Origin: Bacteroidota bacterium | GTDB taxonomy: Bacteria; Bacteroidota; Bacteroidia; Chitinophagales; Chitinophagaceae | DNA length: 64,000 nt | Assembly (NCBI GenBank): GCA_030706735.1 | Contig: JAUZNZ010000003.1 | Location: 150,651 to 214,650 of the forward strand | Reading direction: 5' to 3' | Shown: one piece after another, positions 1-8,696 of the stretch | Layout: each line of letters opens with the position of its first letter | How positions within the stretch are numbered: the first letter of the stretch is position 1 | The notes under the pieces: model-generated | Databases searched by the model: none | The model's input: the letters and a program-made list of their open reading frames with translations, nothing else | What the model was told of the DNA's origin: nothing | Translations under genes and position numbers: made by a program

Positions 1-326
1 GCCAACGCTGCCCAGGTGGCAGATAACAGCGCAGCCATGGTTGCTGCCACCCCGGCGACGGTCGACATCAATTATCTGCTGGCGGAACGTTCCCGCGAAT
101 ATTACGGGGAAGGATACCGCTGGTATGACCTGATCCGTACGCAGCAGTGGGCAAGCCTGTCCACCACGTACCAGATCTGCGGCAGCGCTTATGGCAATCA
201 TACTCCCGCCACGTTTACGCGGACCATTACGCCAAATCTCTGGCTACGCCCTATTCCGCAGGCCAATTAGACGCCATGCAGGTAAGTTCAGCGGTTAAGG
301 CGGCATACCAGAATCCTGGATATTAG
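1..326 (+). pseudogene. SusD/RagB-family outer-membrane lipoprotein, C-terminal end, apparent frameshift
   Basis: The frame is open from the window edge, so the gene begins upstream. The visible residues contain the SusD C-terminal signature: LLAERSREYYGEGYRWYDLIR followed by LWLRPIPQ, which in this family lies just before the end of the protein. SusD proteins bind glycans at the cell surface and sit on a TonB-dependent SusC channel. The reading frame stops at 268-270, but the next frame continues from 264 as QLDAMQVSSAVKAAYQNPGY and stops at 324-326. That is the usual SusD tail (PIPQ-x-QLDA...QNPGY). One missing G near 261-263 would restore PQGQLD. Either the gene carries a real one-base deletion or there is a sequencing error. 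The loss affects only about 20 residues, so the protein could still fold. The family call is firm; whether it is a true pseudogene is uncertain. Confidence 0.85.
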
Positions 327-346
327 AATGGGAACAAGCATATCGA

Positions 347-380
347 AAAGAGCGGAATAAGAGTAATTGTTCCGCTCTTT
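347..380 (+). terminator. Rho-independent terminator after the SusD gene
   Basis: Two perfect 11-base arms, AAAGAGCGGAA (347-357) and TTCCGCTCTTT (370-380), enclose a 12-base loop and are followed by a T-rich stretch (381-393). It lies 20 bases after the restored SusD stop and should end that transcript. Confidence 0.8.
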
Positions 381-394
381 CTTTTCTATTTTTG
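367..394 (+). promoter_or_regulatory. Bacteroidota-type promoter of the GH10 gene
   Basis: TATTTTTG at 387-394 fits the -7 consensus TAnnTTTG, and a TTG at 367-369 lies 20 bases upstream, a suitable -33 distance. The predicted start of transcription, about 400, leaves a leader of roughly 25 bases before the ATG at 425. The -33 element sits inside the terminator hairpin of the preceding gene. Confidence 0.6.
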
Positions 395-424
395 ACAGAG
401 TTTACCATACAAATACTTTACTAT

Positions 425-2083
425 ATGAACAAGAATCTTATCCTGACGGGCGGTCTGATGTTCTTGGCCACTCTTGCTATCCTGCCTTCTTGTAAGAAGC
501 AAGGAGCACCCTCAACGAATAATAATAACAACAACCCGCCCGGTCCGGATACGACGATGGCGCTGAAGACCGCTGCCACGGGCACGGGGGCATTGTTTGG
601 GATCGAATCCGATTATCCCACGGTCGTTAACAGCCCGTTCTACCTGGGCATTATATCCTCTCAGGCCAGTATCACCACGTTCGGATACGAAATGAAACAT
701 GGCGCCATCGTGCAGGCCGACGGAAGCTTCAACTATTCCAACACGGATGCCCAATACAATGCCGTGAATGGTGCGGGTCTTTCGGTGTTCGGACATACGC
801 TGGTCTGGTATGCAAATAATAATGCGTCGTATCTGAATACGATCGTGGCCTCCGCCGGGAGCGGCGGGGGAGGAGGATCGCCGACCAACCTGATCACTAA
901 TGGGAGTTTTGAAAGCTGGAACGGCGGCCTCCCGACGGGCTGGTCCGTTTTTAACCAGGCGACCGGGACCTTCGTCCAAAGTATTACTGCTGCCGATGTG
1001 CAGGATGGCAGCTCTTCCCTGCAGGTCAATACGACCAGCGCAGTGCAGAATTACTCGATGCAGATCGTAAGCAACAGCTTTCCGACTGTCAGCGGCCATA
1101 CCTATACGGTCAGTTTTTATGTGAAGGACTCCCTTGCCGGCGGGGTATTCCAGGTTGAATATCCCTATGGGGTAAATTATTCCGGCAACCGGACCTGCCC
1201 CACCAGTTTCACCCAGGAAAGTTTTTCATTTACCGGTAACGGGTCCAACGCCACGATCGCGTTCGATATGGGAGGGGCCGTCGGGATCTATTTTATCGAC
1301 AATGTAAGCGTCACGGATGCCTCTGCCGGCGCGGGCAGCGTAAATCCTGCCATTGCCGCTGTCCGGGTGGACTCCGTTATGCATCGCTGGGTATCGGATA
1401 TTGCGGGTAGGTATGCGGGGAAGGTCAAGGGATGGGATGTAGTGAATGAACCCATGGCCGACGGGAGCAGCGGCGTGCGGACCAGTGCCAATACGAGCAT
1501 ACCATCGCCCGTACCGGGAGACTGGTTCTTCTGGGCGGACTATCTCGGGAGAGATTATGCGGTCAACGCGTTTAAATATGCCAGAGCCGCGGATCCCCAG
1601 GCGCTTCTTTTTATCAATGATTATAACCTGGAATTCAATACCGCCAAGCTCGATTCGCTGATCAATTACGTAAAGGAGATACAAGCGCTTGGCGCGCCTG
1701 TCGATGGTATCGGCACGGAAATGCATATTTCGTATAATACGTCTCATGCCGGTATCGACGCAATGTTCCAGGCGTTGGCAGCGACGGGTCTAAAGGTCAA
1801 GATATCCGAGCTGGACGTCCGGGTCAACCCGACCGATCAGTCAGGCTTCACGCCTGACGCGACGTCGTTGGCCGCCCAGGCGGATACTTACCATTATGTG
1901 ATCGCATCCTATCTGGCGCATGTACCCATGGCGCAACGGTTTTCGATCACGATCTGGGGGGTTGATGATCCGCAAAGCTGGCTCAATACGCCGAGCCATC
2001 CGGAATTCCCGTTGTTGTGGGATGCAAAATTTGCGAAAAAGCCCGCTTTTTCAGCCGTTGTGCAGGCATTGCAAGGCAAGTGA
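425..2083 (+). CDS. GH10 endo-1,4-beta-xylanase lipoprotein with internal carbohydrate-binding module
   Basis: A 552-residue secreted xylan-degrading enzyme. The start at 425 gives a lipoprotein signal with lipobox LPSC (Cys23), so surface or periplasmic anchoring is expected. The TTG-initiated upstream extension lies inside the promoter and is unlikely. The GH10 barrel begins around residue 50 and shows FGHTLVWY, then is interrupted after a glycine-rich linker (about 145-150) by a module starting NLITNGSFESW, which looks like a CBM4/CBM9-type beta-sandwich (about 155-300). The barrel resumes with WDVVNEP (acid/base Glu342), GTEMHIS and ISELDV (nucleophile Glu462), and ends with IWGVDDPQSW. 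Such insertions are known in Bacteroidota GH10 enzymes. Its place after a SusD gene and before uxuA suggests a glucuronoxylan utilisation locus. Confidence 0.93.
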   Translation: MNKNLILTGGLMFLATLAILPSCKKQGAPSTNNNNNNPPGPDTTMALKTAATGTGALFGIESDYPTVVNSPFYLGIISSQASITTFGYEMKHGAIVQADGSFNYSNTDAQYNAVNGAGLSVFGHTLVWYANNNASYLNTIVASAGSGGGGGSPTNLITNGSFESWNGGLPTGWSVFNQATGTFVQSITAADVQDGSSSLQVNTTSAVQNYSMQIVSNSFPTVSGHTYTVSFYVKDSLAGGVFQVEYPYGVNYSGNRTCPTSFTQESFSFTGNGSNATIAFDMGGAVGIYFIDNVSVTDASAGAGSVNPAIAAVRVDSVMHRWVSDIAGRYAGKVKGWDVVNEPMADGSSGVRTSANTSIPSPVPGDWFFWADYLGRDYAVNAFKYARAADPQALLFINDYNLEFNTAKLDSLINYVKEIQALGAPVDGIGTEMHISYNTSHAGIDAMFQALAATGLKVKISELDVRVNPTDQSGFTPDATSLAAQADTYHYVIASYLAHVPMAQRFSITIWGVDDPQSWLNTPSHPEFPLLWDAKFAKKPAFSAVVQALQGK

Positions 2084-2206
2084 GGGAGAACCGGTGACAT
2101 TCGTTTGCAGCCCGTATCTTTGACGCCGCGCGCCCGGACGAAGGCTATCGTGAAGGAGGCGGCGAGGCGTCTAAATAAAAGCAAGATGGAAAGAGCATCT
2201 TTTTTA

Positions 2207-3364
2207 ATGGAGCAGACAATGCGGTGGTTTGGCCCCAACGACCCGGTAAGTCTTTGGGACATCCGTCAGGCCGGTTGCACGGGGGTGGTCACCGCCCTGC
2301 ATCACATTCCCGTCGGTGAGGTATGGTCCATGGACGAGATCGAAAAGAGGAAGAGGGCGGTCGAGGCGGCGGGTATGACCTGGACCGTGATCGAATCCCT
2401 GCCCGTGCATGAGGATATCAAAAAAAGGTCAGGACATTTCGAACAATATATACGGAACTACCAGGAGAGCCTGCGTAATGTGGCCCGGGGCGGACTGAAA
2501 GTCGTTACCTACAACTTTATGCCGATCCTCGACTGGATGCGCACGGATATTTCCTACGAGATGCCGGACAAGAGCCGCGCCCTCCGATTCGAGCGGTCGG
2601 CCTTCATCGCCTTCGACCTATTCCTCTTGTCGAGGCCCGGCGCGGAAAAGGATTATACGCCGGAGGAGATCTCAGGGGCGCGCCAGCGGTTTGGGAACAT
2701 GACAGCCGCGGAGAAGGAGATGCTTTATCGCAATGCGCTGCTCGGCCTGCCCGGCAGCGAGGAGCGCTTCACCGAAGAGCAGATCCTGGCCGCCCTGAAG
2801 ACCTACGCGGGGATCGACGCCGCCAGGCTCAAAGAGAACCTTTTTTATTTCCTGCAGCAGGTCGTGCCGGTCGCGGAAGCCGAGGGGCTGAAGATGGCGA
2901 TCCATCCCGATGACCCGCCTTATCCTATACTAGGCTTGCCGCGTATCGTCAGTACCGAACAGGATGTGGTCGAATTGCTGCATGCCGCCCCTTCGCCGGC
3001 TAACGGTCTCTGCTATTGCACGGGCTCATTCGGCGTAAGAGCCGATAACGACCTGGCCGGCATGGTCCGCCGCCTGGGCGACCATATTCATTTCATCCAC
3101 CTGCGAAGTACCCGCCGGGATGCCGAGGGAAATTTCTTCGAAGCCGACCATCTGGCAGGGGATGTCGATATGTATGCCGTCATCAGGGAGCTGGTTATAT
3201 TAATGAGAAGGCGCAAGCAATCTCTTCCCATGCGCCCGGATCATGGCCATCAGATGCTGGATGACCTCTCCAAGAACACCTATCCGGGCTATAGCGCTAT
3301 CGGCCGCCTCCGTGGTCTCGCCGAATTGCGCGGCCTCGAATGGGGCATCAGCCGGGGTCTGTAA
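2207..3364 (+). CDS. uxuA: Mannonate dehydratase
   Basis: Dehydrates D-mannonate to 2-keto-3-deoxy-D-gluconate in the cytoplasm, a late step of glucuronate breakdown. The 385-residue product matches the usual UxuA length (about 390). The start at 2207 is chosen because the protein then begins [16 protein letters not shown], as in E. coli UxuA; an ATG at 2186 and a TTG at 2105 are less likely. Family motifs include [18 protein letters not shown] followed by the LGLPRIVST region, CTGSFG and RPDHGHQM near the end. A -7-like TATCTTTG at 2115-2122 could give it its own promoter, but no good -33 was seen, so cotranscription with the xylanase 123 bases upstream is equally possible. The partner isomerase uxaC is at 38.4 kb; uxuB is not in the window. 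Confidence 0.95.
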   Translation: MEQTMRWFGPNDPVSLWDIRQAGCTGVVTALHHIPVGEVWSMDEIEKRKRAVEAAGMTWTVIESLPVHEDIKKRSGHFEQYIRNYQESLRNVARGGLKVVTYNFMPILDWMRTDISYEMPDKSRALRFERSAFIAFDLFLLSRPGAEKDYTPEEISGARQRFGNMTAAEKEMLYRNALLGLPGSEERFTEEQILAALKTYAGIDAARLKENLFYFLQQVVPVAEAEGLKMAIHPDDPPYPILGLPRIVSTEQDVVELLHAAPSPANGLCYCTGSFGVRADNDLAGMVRRLGDHIHFIHLRSTRRDAEGNFFEADHLAGDVDMYAVIRELVILMRRRKQSLPMRPDHGHQMLDDLSKNTYPGYSAIGRLRGLAELRGLEWGISRGL

Positions 3365-3544
3365 GCGCTAACTAAGTGTTATTTCCTCAATTTCTGGAAT
3401 GGTTTTCCCGTCCTGGGAACGAGCCGGCATGATGCCGAAGTCATTAACTATTGATTGTCAATTTGTTGCAATTCGGTACGCCGATTGATCTTTACTAGTC
3501 GTTCGCAACAAAAACGAAATTTAACCGTACCCAATCTCAGACTT

Positions 3545-4024
3545 ATGTTTACGACAACTACCGATTCGAAGGAGATACAAACAGGCATAGTGAATGACAA
3601 GATCATGGAACTCCAGAGTGCATTGTTCTTTACTGAAAGCGCGAGTTTGCTGAAGCTGCCGACGCACGTCATTTCAAATGTCGCCGGTATCGACAATGAT
3701 GGACAGATCTGGTTTGTCATCCCCAGGCCCGTTCAGCAGATCGAAGAGTTTGAAAAGGAGATCCCTGCTAAGTTGGATTTCTTCAAGAAGGGTGTCTCTT
3801 TCTACGTAAAGGTTAAAGGAAAGGCGATCCTGATGAATGATCATACCGAGATCGAAGGGGACGCTGCGATTGCCGAACAGCTCCGCGAAAGGGTAAAGAA
3901 TGACAAGTCGGTCATTGCCGTAAAGGTGAAGATCCAGGATACGGAGTATGTTGACAACACTCCGAAGGCCTCTCCGGGCTGGATGAGGGCTAGCCGGATG
4001 CAGTTGTCCAGCTGGTTTTTTTAA
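3545..4024 (+). CDS. Pyridoxamine 5'-phosphate oxidase-like (FMN-binding split barrel) protein
   Basis: A 159-residue cytoplasmic protein with no signal peptide. The first good ATG is at 3545 (MFTTTTDSKEIQ); the longer reading frame uses a non-ATG start in low-complexity sequence. The pattern of a helix, then ALFFTESASLLKLPTHVIS, then DGQIWFVIPRP, then FYVKVKGKAILMND resembles the general-stress PPOX-like proteins of Bacteroidota, which bind flavin but usually are not true PdxH enzymes. No catalytic residues can be assigned by eye. It stands alone between uxuA and the sensor kinase and is followed by a hairpin terminator. The family call is moderate; the function is unknown. Confidence 0.6.
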   Translation: MFTTTTDSKEIQTGIVNDKIMELQSALFFTESASLLKLPTHVISNVAGIDNDGQIWFVIPRPVQQIEEFEKEIPAKLDFFKKGVSFYVKVKGKAILMNDHTEIEGDAAIAEQLRERVKNDKSVIAVKVKIQDTEYVDNTPKASPGWMRASRMQLSSWFF

Positions 4025-4056
4025 GCAAGTGTTTACTGCGCGTGTTACATATAGGA

Positions 4057-4094
4057 AACTGAGTCCCGGCCTAACCGTCGGGATTTTCAGTTTT
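4057..4094 (+). terminator. Hairpin terminator after the PPOX-like gene
   Basis: An outer stem AAACTGA/TCAGTTT (4057-4063 and 4087-4093) and an inner stem TCCCG/CGGGA (4064-4068 and 4079-4083) form a composite hairpin 33 bases after the stop. It ends 19 bases before the kinase start, so it could also act in the kinase leader. Confidence 0.55.
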
Positions 4095-4112
4095 ATGGAG
4101 TAATTTTATTAT

Positions 4113-7100
4113 ATGAGCATCCTTCGGTTCCTGCGCTTGGGTCTGGTCTGTTCGCTGCCTGTTCTGCCGGCGGCCGGCCTTGCTCAATCGCTTACCGGCA
4201 ACCCGCCCGTTCACTTCGAACATTATACGATGGCGGAAGGTCTTTCCAGCATGCAGGTCAGGAAGATCGTCCAGGACAGGTATGGATTTATCTGGATCGG
4301 CACAACGGACGGACTCAATCGATTCGACGGAAGACAGTTCACCGTATACCGGCATCTGACAGAAGACAGCAATTCACTCTCCAATAATATCATCAATTCC
4401 CTTTCCGTGGATTCCGCGGGCCGGGTTTGGATCGCTACGAACAACGGGCTATGCTATTATGACCCGTCCGACGACCGGTTTCATTCTGTGGATATCAGCC
4501 GGAACAATGGCGAACCGTTCGACCGCTACCGTGTTCACCAGGTATTTTCCGGGACGAAGGGCCGGATCTGGTATTGCACGCGCACGGAACTGCACCTCCT
4601 GGAACCGGGCGGGAAGGTTCGGACCTTTGCCTTGCCTCCAGCCGTTCGTGCCGATGTCGTGGGCCTGTTCGTGGACCAACTTCATGAGGGCCGGATCTGG
4701 ATTGGAACCAATAAAAGCCAGCTTCTGCTATTCGATAGCCGGGATAGCAGCTTCACGGCAATCCCAATCCCATTCCATACGCCGAATAGTGTCCGCAAGA
4801 TCCCCGTGGCGGTCGGTCAGATCAGCCAGCTCAGTGAGGACAGCTTCCTGGTAGGCACCTGGTATGGAGGAATGCAGGAAGTGGTGGTTTCAGGCCATAA
4901 TGCCCGGGTCACCGGATGTCCCGATGAAGAAGAGATCGGTGACCGGAAATGGATCGTGCAGGGTATTTGCCCGTCCAGCACCCGGCAGCAGGTATGGGTG
5001 GCCACCTATGGAGATGGCCTGGCCTGGTTCGATCCCGTCCGGCGTCGATTTACAGGCCATGCACACCATGCTGACGCGGACCGGAAGAGTTTGTGCAGCG
5101 ACCTGGTCAATGTGATCTTCATGGACAAGGCAGGAACGCTATGGGTGGGAACGGACGAAGGACTGGATAAGTACGATACGCTGTCCAACCGATTTTCGGT
5201 ACTGAATCTGCCCTCGCAGCCCGGTCAGTATTTTTCGGGCCAGCACGTGGTGGACCTGATCGCGGATGGGAACGACAGCGCTCACAGAACCTTGTGGATT
5301 GCCGTTCAGGGCCGGGGATTGCTTTCCTATCGGGTCGATCAGGGATGGAAGGGCGCCTATCCGCGGGTACGTGCCGCCGACCCATTCTCCATCTCCAGCT
5401 CGATCAATTGCCTCTTCCAGGACAACACGGGCCTGCTATGGATCGGTGCAAGGGATGGCGTTTTCACCTTCGGAGGAGGCCGATCGCTGAATCAGATCAA
5501 GGGAGATAGCGGTCAGTATCCACGGTCCGTCAGCGCGATCGTCGAAGATTACGACAGGCGACTGGTCTGGGTCGCTACCTTCAATAGCGGACTTTATTGC
5601 TATGATTTGAATACAAAGCAATGGACGGCCTACCGGCACGATCCTGCCAATCCCTCTTCTCTTCCGGATGATCATGTATTTTGCCTGCTGCAGGATAGCA
5701 GGAAAAGGATCTGGGTGGGGACACAAAACCAGGGGCTTTGCCTGCTCGATCAGCATACAGGCCGGTGGAAAGCATTCCGGCAGGAGGAAAACAACAGAAC
5801 TGCCCTTCCGGATAATAATGTGTATGCCTTGCTGGAAGACAGACCGGGCAGGCTTTGGATCGCCACGGAGAACGGACTGGCCGTCATGAACCTTGCGGAC
5901 GAAAGGATCAGGACCTATACGACGGCTGATGGGCTATGCAATAACGATATTTTCTCGATGGCCCGCAGTCCGGAAGGCCATTTATGGCTCGCTACGAATA
6001 ATGGATTGAGCGATCTTGATCCGGTTTCGGGCACATTCCGGAATTATTATAGCAGCGACGGGTTGCCCGCGAATTCTCTGAACGAGGCCTTCCGCTGTCT
6101 CCCCGATGGAACGCTCATGCTCGGCATGGCCGGCGGGATCGTTTACTTCAAAACATCTTCCCTGAAAATGAACAAACGCATTCCGCCTGTCATTATCACT
6201 GCCTTTAAGATATTCGATAAGGAGGTGCCGGTCAGGCGCAGCGGAGAAGCGATCGAAGCCCTTAACCTGACCTATGCGCAGAATATGATCACCTTCAATT
6301 TTGCGGCCCTGAATTTTACGCATGCGGTGAATAACAGCTATGCCTACCGGCTGGAGGGCTTCGACAAGGACTGGATATACGCCGGCCAGCGGACTTCCGC
6401 CACCTACACCAACCTCGACGGGGGTGGCTATACCTTCCGCGTCAAGGCGGCCAATAACGACGGGATCTGGAATGAGAAGGGAGCCAGTATGCAATTGTAT
6501 ATCAGACCGCCTTTCCGGAAAACGGCCTGGTTCTATATATTGCTGGCAGTGTCCATGGGGGCGGCATTTTACACCCTCTATCGAATCCGTCTGATGCAGG
6601 TCTTGCAGTTGCAGAGGATACGCACCGATATCGCGCGCGATCTGCACGACGATATCGGCTCCACGCTTAGCAGCATTTCCATGATGAGCCGTATGGCCGC
6701 AGAGGATCGCTTAGCCTCAGGTGACAGACCGGCCGAAGTACTCGGAACGATCGCACGGGCTTCTCAACAGGCTATGGAACTGATGGGTGAGATCATCTGG
6801 TCGATCAACCCCGCCAACGATAAGATGGAAAATATCCTTATCCGGATGAGGGAATATGCCGGCGAGACGCTGGAAGCGGCAGACATTCGTCTGGTTTTCG
6901 AAGCCGGGGGAGTGGAGGATCACCTTCAATGGCCGCTGAAAAAAAGACGGCACTTCCTGCTCATCTTCAAAGAGGCTGTTAACAATCTCGCCAAATATTC
7001 CCATGCTACACGCGCGCTTATCCGGATCACGGGCAGGGAACATGCCTTGCACCTCCTTGTAGAGGACAACGGGGTCGGCCTTACTCCGAATCGAAGGGCC

Positions 7101-7220
7101 GGAGGCAATGGATTGAAGAATATGCGTGAACGGGCCGCGGCGCTCGGCGGAGAATTTTCAATCAGTGCGGGCCCGGAAGGTGGAACGGTAATAAGGGTCA
7201 GCATACCCTTTATCCCATAA
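4113..7220 (+). CDS. Two-component sensor histidine kinase with periplasmic beta-propeller (Reg_prop, Y_Y_Y, HisKA_3)
   Basis: A 1035-residue membrane sensor. Residues 1-25 form a signal peptide. About 30-700 carry repeated Reg_prop motifs of the type GLLWIGARDGVF, making two periplasmic propellers. About 710-790 is a Y_Y_Y domain (SYAYRLEGFDKDWIYAG). A transmembrane helix follows at about 806-825, then a HisKA_3 domain with DLHDDIGSTLSS (phospho-acceptor His845), an N-box around 950 and a C-terminal ATPase G-box (NGLKNMRERAAALGG). In Bacteroidota this architecture usually senses polysaccharides and lacks a fused regulator, as here. The partner regulator follows at 7273. Its neighbours on the right are DsrE-like and TsdA-like genes rather than glycan genes, so the signal sensed is open. 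It is probably cotranscribed with little upstream. Confidence 0.92.
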   Translation: MSILRFLRLGLVCSLPVLPAAGLAQSLTGNPPVHFEHYTMAEGLSSMQVRKIVQDRYGFIWIGTTDGLNRFDGRQFTVYRHLTEDSNSLSNNIINSLSVDSAGRVWIATNNGLCYYDPSDDRFHSVDISRNNGEPFDRYRVHQVFSGTKGRIWYCTRTELHLLEPGGKVRTFALPPAVRADVVGLFVDQLHEGRIWIGTNKSQLLLFDSRDSSFTAIPIPFHTPNSVRKIPVAVGQISQLSEDSFLVGTWYGGMQEVVVSGHNARVTGCPDEEEIGDRKWIVQGICPSSTRQQVWVATYGDGLAWFDPVRRRFTGHAHHADADRKSLCSDLVNVIFMDKAGTLWVGTDEGLDKYDTLSNRFSVLNLPSQPGQYFSGQHVVDLIADGNDSAHRTLWIAVQGRGLLSYRVDQGWKGAYPRVRAADPFSISSSINCLFQDNTGLLWIGARDGVFTFGGGRSLNQIKGDSGQYPRSVSAIVEDYDRRLVWVATFNSGLYCYDLNTKQWTAYRHDPANPSSLPDDHVFCLLQDSRKRIWVGTQNQGLCLLDQHTGRWKAFRQEENNRTALPDNNVYALLEDRPGRLWIATENGLAVMNLADERIRTYTTADGLCNNDIFSMARSPEGHLWLATNNGLSDLDPVSGTFRNYYSSDGLPANSLNEAFRCLPDGTLMLGMAGGIVYFKTSSLKMNKRIPPVIITAFKIFDKEVPVRRSGEAIEALNLTYAQNMITFNFAALNFTHAVNNSYAYRLEGFDKDWIYAGQRTSATYTNLDGGGYTFRVKAANNDGIWNEKGASMQLYIRPPFRKTAWFYILLAVSMGAAFYTLYRIRLMQVLQLQRIRTDIARDLHDDIGSTLSSISMMSRMAAEDRLASGDRPAEVLGTIARASQQAMELMGEIIWSINPANDKMENILIRMREYAGETLEAADIRLVFEAGGVEDHLQWPLKKRRHFLLIFKEAVNNLAKYSHATRALIRITGREHALHLLVEDNGVGLTPNRRAGGNGLKNMRERAAALGGEFSISAGPEGGTVIRVSIPFIP

Positions 7221-7258
7221 TGATGGGATTGCAGGGCACATGTCAAGGGTTAATTTTG
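7213..7258 (+). promoter_or_regulatory. Palindromic site and promoter of the response regulator gene
   Basis: The palindrome TCCCAT-N4-ATGGGA (7213-7228), extended to ATCCCAT/ATGGGAT, is followed directly by TTG at 7229-7231, a suitable -33, and by TAATTTTG at 7251-7258, a perfect -7 box. Transcription would start near 7264, a few bases before the ATG at 7273. The palindrome overlaps the end of the kinase gene. The same palindrome plus TTG recurs at 7916-7934, so it is a candidate binding site for the encoded regulator. Confidence 0.55.
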
Positions 7259-7272
7259 TATGAAACCGACCG

Positions 7273-7908
7273 ATGCCAGTTAAAGTCGTCATATACGAAG
7301 ATAATCTGTTCCTGAGGGACAGCCTGTCCGGTCTCATCCTGTCTTCACCCGACCTGGAGTGGAAAGGTGCATTCGAGGATTGCAATGCGGTCCTTCGGCA
7401 GATGGCCGAACTAAGACCGGACGTGGTCTTGATGGACATCGAGATGGAAGGCCTCAGCGGCCTGGATGCTGTCAGGCTCATCAAAGGGAAATATCCGGAG
7501 ATAGAGGTGATGATGCTGACAGTCTTCGACGATAACGACCGGATATTTCAGGCCATTTGCAATGGCGCCTCGGGTTACCTGTTGAAAAAAATGCCGCATG
7601 AAAAGATTGTCGAAGCCATCATCGACCTGCACCATGGCGGCGCACCGATGGGATCAGGGATCGCCCGGAAGATACTCAACTGTTTTTCCGGACAGCCTGC
7701 TCCCGCTGAGGAGATCGGAAAGCTCAGCGCCCGGGAATTGGAAGTCTTGCAGATGCTGGCCAAGGGCAACAGCTATAAGATGATCGCTGCCGAATGCAAT
7801 ATTACTATCGAAACGGTCCGGACATATATCAAACGGATTTACGAGAAACTGCAGGTACATTCCGCGCGCGAGGCGATCGCCAAGGCTTTTCCCTATCGCA
7901 AGCTATGA
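7273..7908 (+). CDS. NarL/FixJ-family response regulator (REC-LuxR HTH)
   Basis: A 211-residue cytoplasmic DNA-binding regulator, the likely partner of the upstream kinase. The REC domain (about 1-120) has the acidic pocket at E9/D10, the phospho-acceptor Asp55 in VVLMDIEMEG, and the conserved Lys in YLLKKMP. The C-terminal LuxR-type helix-turn-helix (about 145-205) contains LSARELEVLQMLAKGNSYK and ETVRTYIKRIYEKL. It has its own promoter and a palindrome that is repeated just after the gene, in front of the dsrE-like gene. It therefore probably regulates itself and the sulfur genes. Confidence 0.93.
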   Translation: MPVKVVIYEDNLFLRDSLSGLILSSPDLEWKGAFEDCNAVLRQMAELRPDVVLMDIEMEGLSGLDAVRLIKGKYPEIEVMMLTVFDDNDRIFQAICNGASGYLLKKMPHEKIVEAIIDLHHGGAPMGSGIARKILNCFSGQPAPAEEIGKLSARELEVLQMLAKGNSYKMIAAECNITIETVRTYIKRIYEKLQVHSAREAIAKAFPYRKL

Positions 7909-7915
7909 TCGGTCG

Positions 7916-7962
7916 TCCCATCATCATGGGATTGACCGGAGCCTTTTTTGTTGTCAATTTTG
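7916..7962 (+). promoter_or_regulatory. Second copy of the TCCCAT-N4-ATGGGA site, ahead of the dsrE-tsdA pair
   Basis: The palindrome TCCCAT-N4-ATGGGA at 7916-7931 is followed by TTG (7932-7934) and, 20 bases later, by CAATTTTG (7955-7962), one mismatch from the -7 consensus. The layout repeats that at 7213-7258: 39 versus 38 bases from palindrome start to -7 box. It lies 8 bases after the regulator stop, so a 3'-end hairpin is the alternative reading. Confidence 0.5.
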
Positions 7963-7984
7963 AGGCCAATCAAAATGGACAAAT

Positions 7985-8686
7985 ATGGAAAACAACCCTC
8001 TCAGGCATGCCGCGCATGGACGCCGTGGCTTTTTAGGCCGCCTGGTCACCGGGGCCGCCGCGCTGGGTGTGGCAGGTCTGGCAAGTCCCCTGGCACTCTC
8101 CGCAAAGAACGTGATCAGCCATGCACCGGAAGACGGCGACGACTGGTTCAACAAGATCAAGGGCAAGCACCGGATGATCTTCGATGCGACCGGCCCAAAA
8201 GACATTCTCCCCTTTGCATGGCCAAAAGTATTCCTGCTGACGAACGCCGGGACCGGAACGGCAGAGAAGGATTGCGGCGTGGTCGTCGTATTGCGCCATG
8301 ATGCGATCCCCTTCGCATTCGAAGACCGGCTCTGGGAGAAATACAAATTCGGCGAGGTCTTCAAGGTGCAAGATCCCCTGACGAAGGCGCCTGCGGTACG
8401 GAATCCTTTCTGGCGGCCGAAGGCGGGAGATTTTAAGGTGCCCGGGATCGGCGCGGTGGCGATCGGCATCAATGAATTGCAGGCTAGCGGCGTGCTCTTT
8501 TGCGCATGCGATGTCGCGATGACTGTTTATAGTGCCGTACTGGCGGGAGGGGCAAACCTCGATCCCCAGGAGGTGAAGAAGGAATGGTTGGGCGGCGTGC
8601 TGCCGGGCATCAAGGTTGTTCCTTCAGGGGTTTGGGCCGTGGGACGGGCACAGGAACATGGATGCGCGTATTGTTTTGCCGGATAA
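7985..8686 (+). CDS. Tat-exported DsrE-like protein
   Basis: A 233-residue protein with a twin-arginine signal (R13-R14-G-F-L in GRRGFLGRL) followed by a hydrophobic stretch to about residue 38, so it should be folded before export to the periplasm. The mature part resembles the DsrE/DsrF-like fold: CGVVVVLRHDAIPFAF, then a helix-rich middle, VLFCACDVAMTVY, and the end VVPSGVWAVGRAQEHGCAYC, a common tail in DsrE-like proteins. Cysteines are present at positions where family members carry reactive sulfur, but their roles here are inferred. The next gene is a TsdA-type cytochrome 10 bases downstream, so both likely act on sulfur compounds in the periplasm. Confidence 0.75.
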   Translation: MENNPLRHAAHGRRGFLGRLVTGAAALGVAGLASPLALSAKNVISHAPEDGDDWFNKIKGKHRMIFDATGPKDILPFAWPKVFLLTNAGTGTAEKDCGVVVVLRHDAIPFAFEDRLWEKYKFGEVFKVQDPLTKAPAVRNPFWRPKAGDFKVPGIGAVAIGINELQASGVLFCACDVAMTVYSAVLAGGANLDPQEVKKEWLGGVLPGIKVVPSGVWAVGRAQEHGCAYCFAG

Positions 8687-8696
8687 CGGATCCCCC

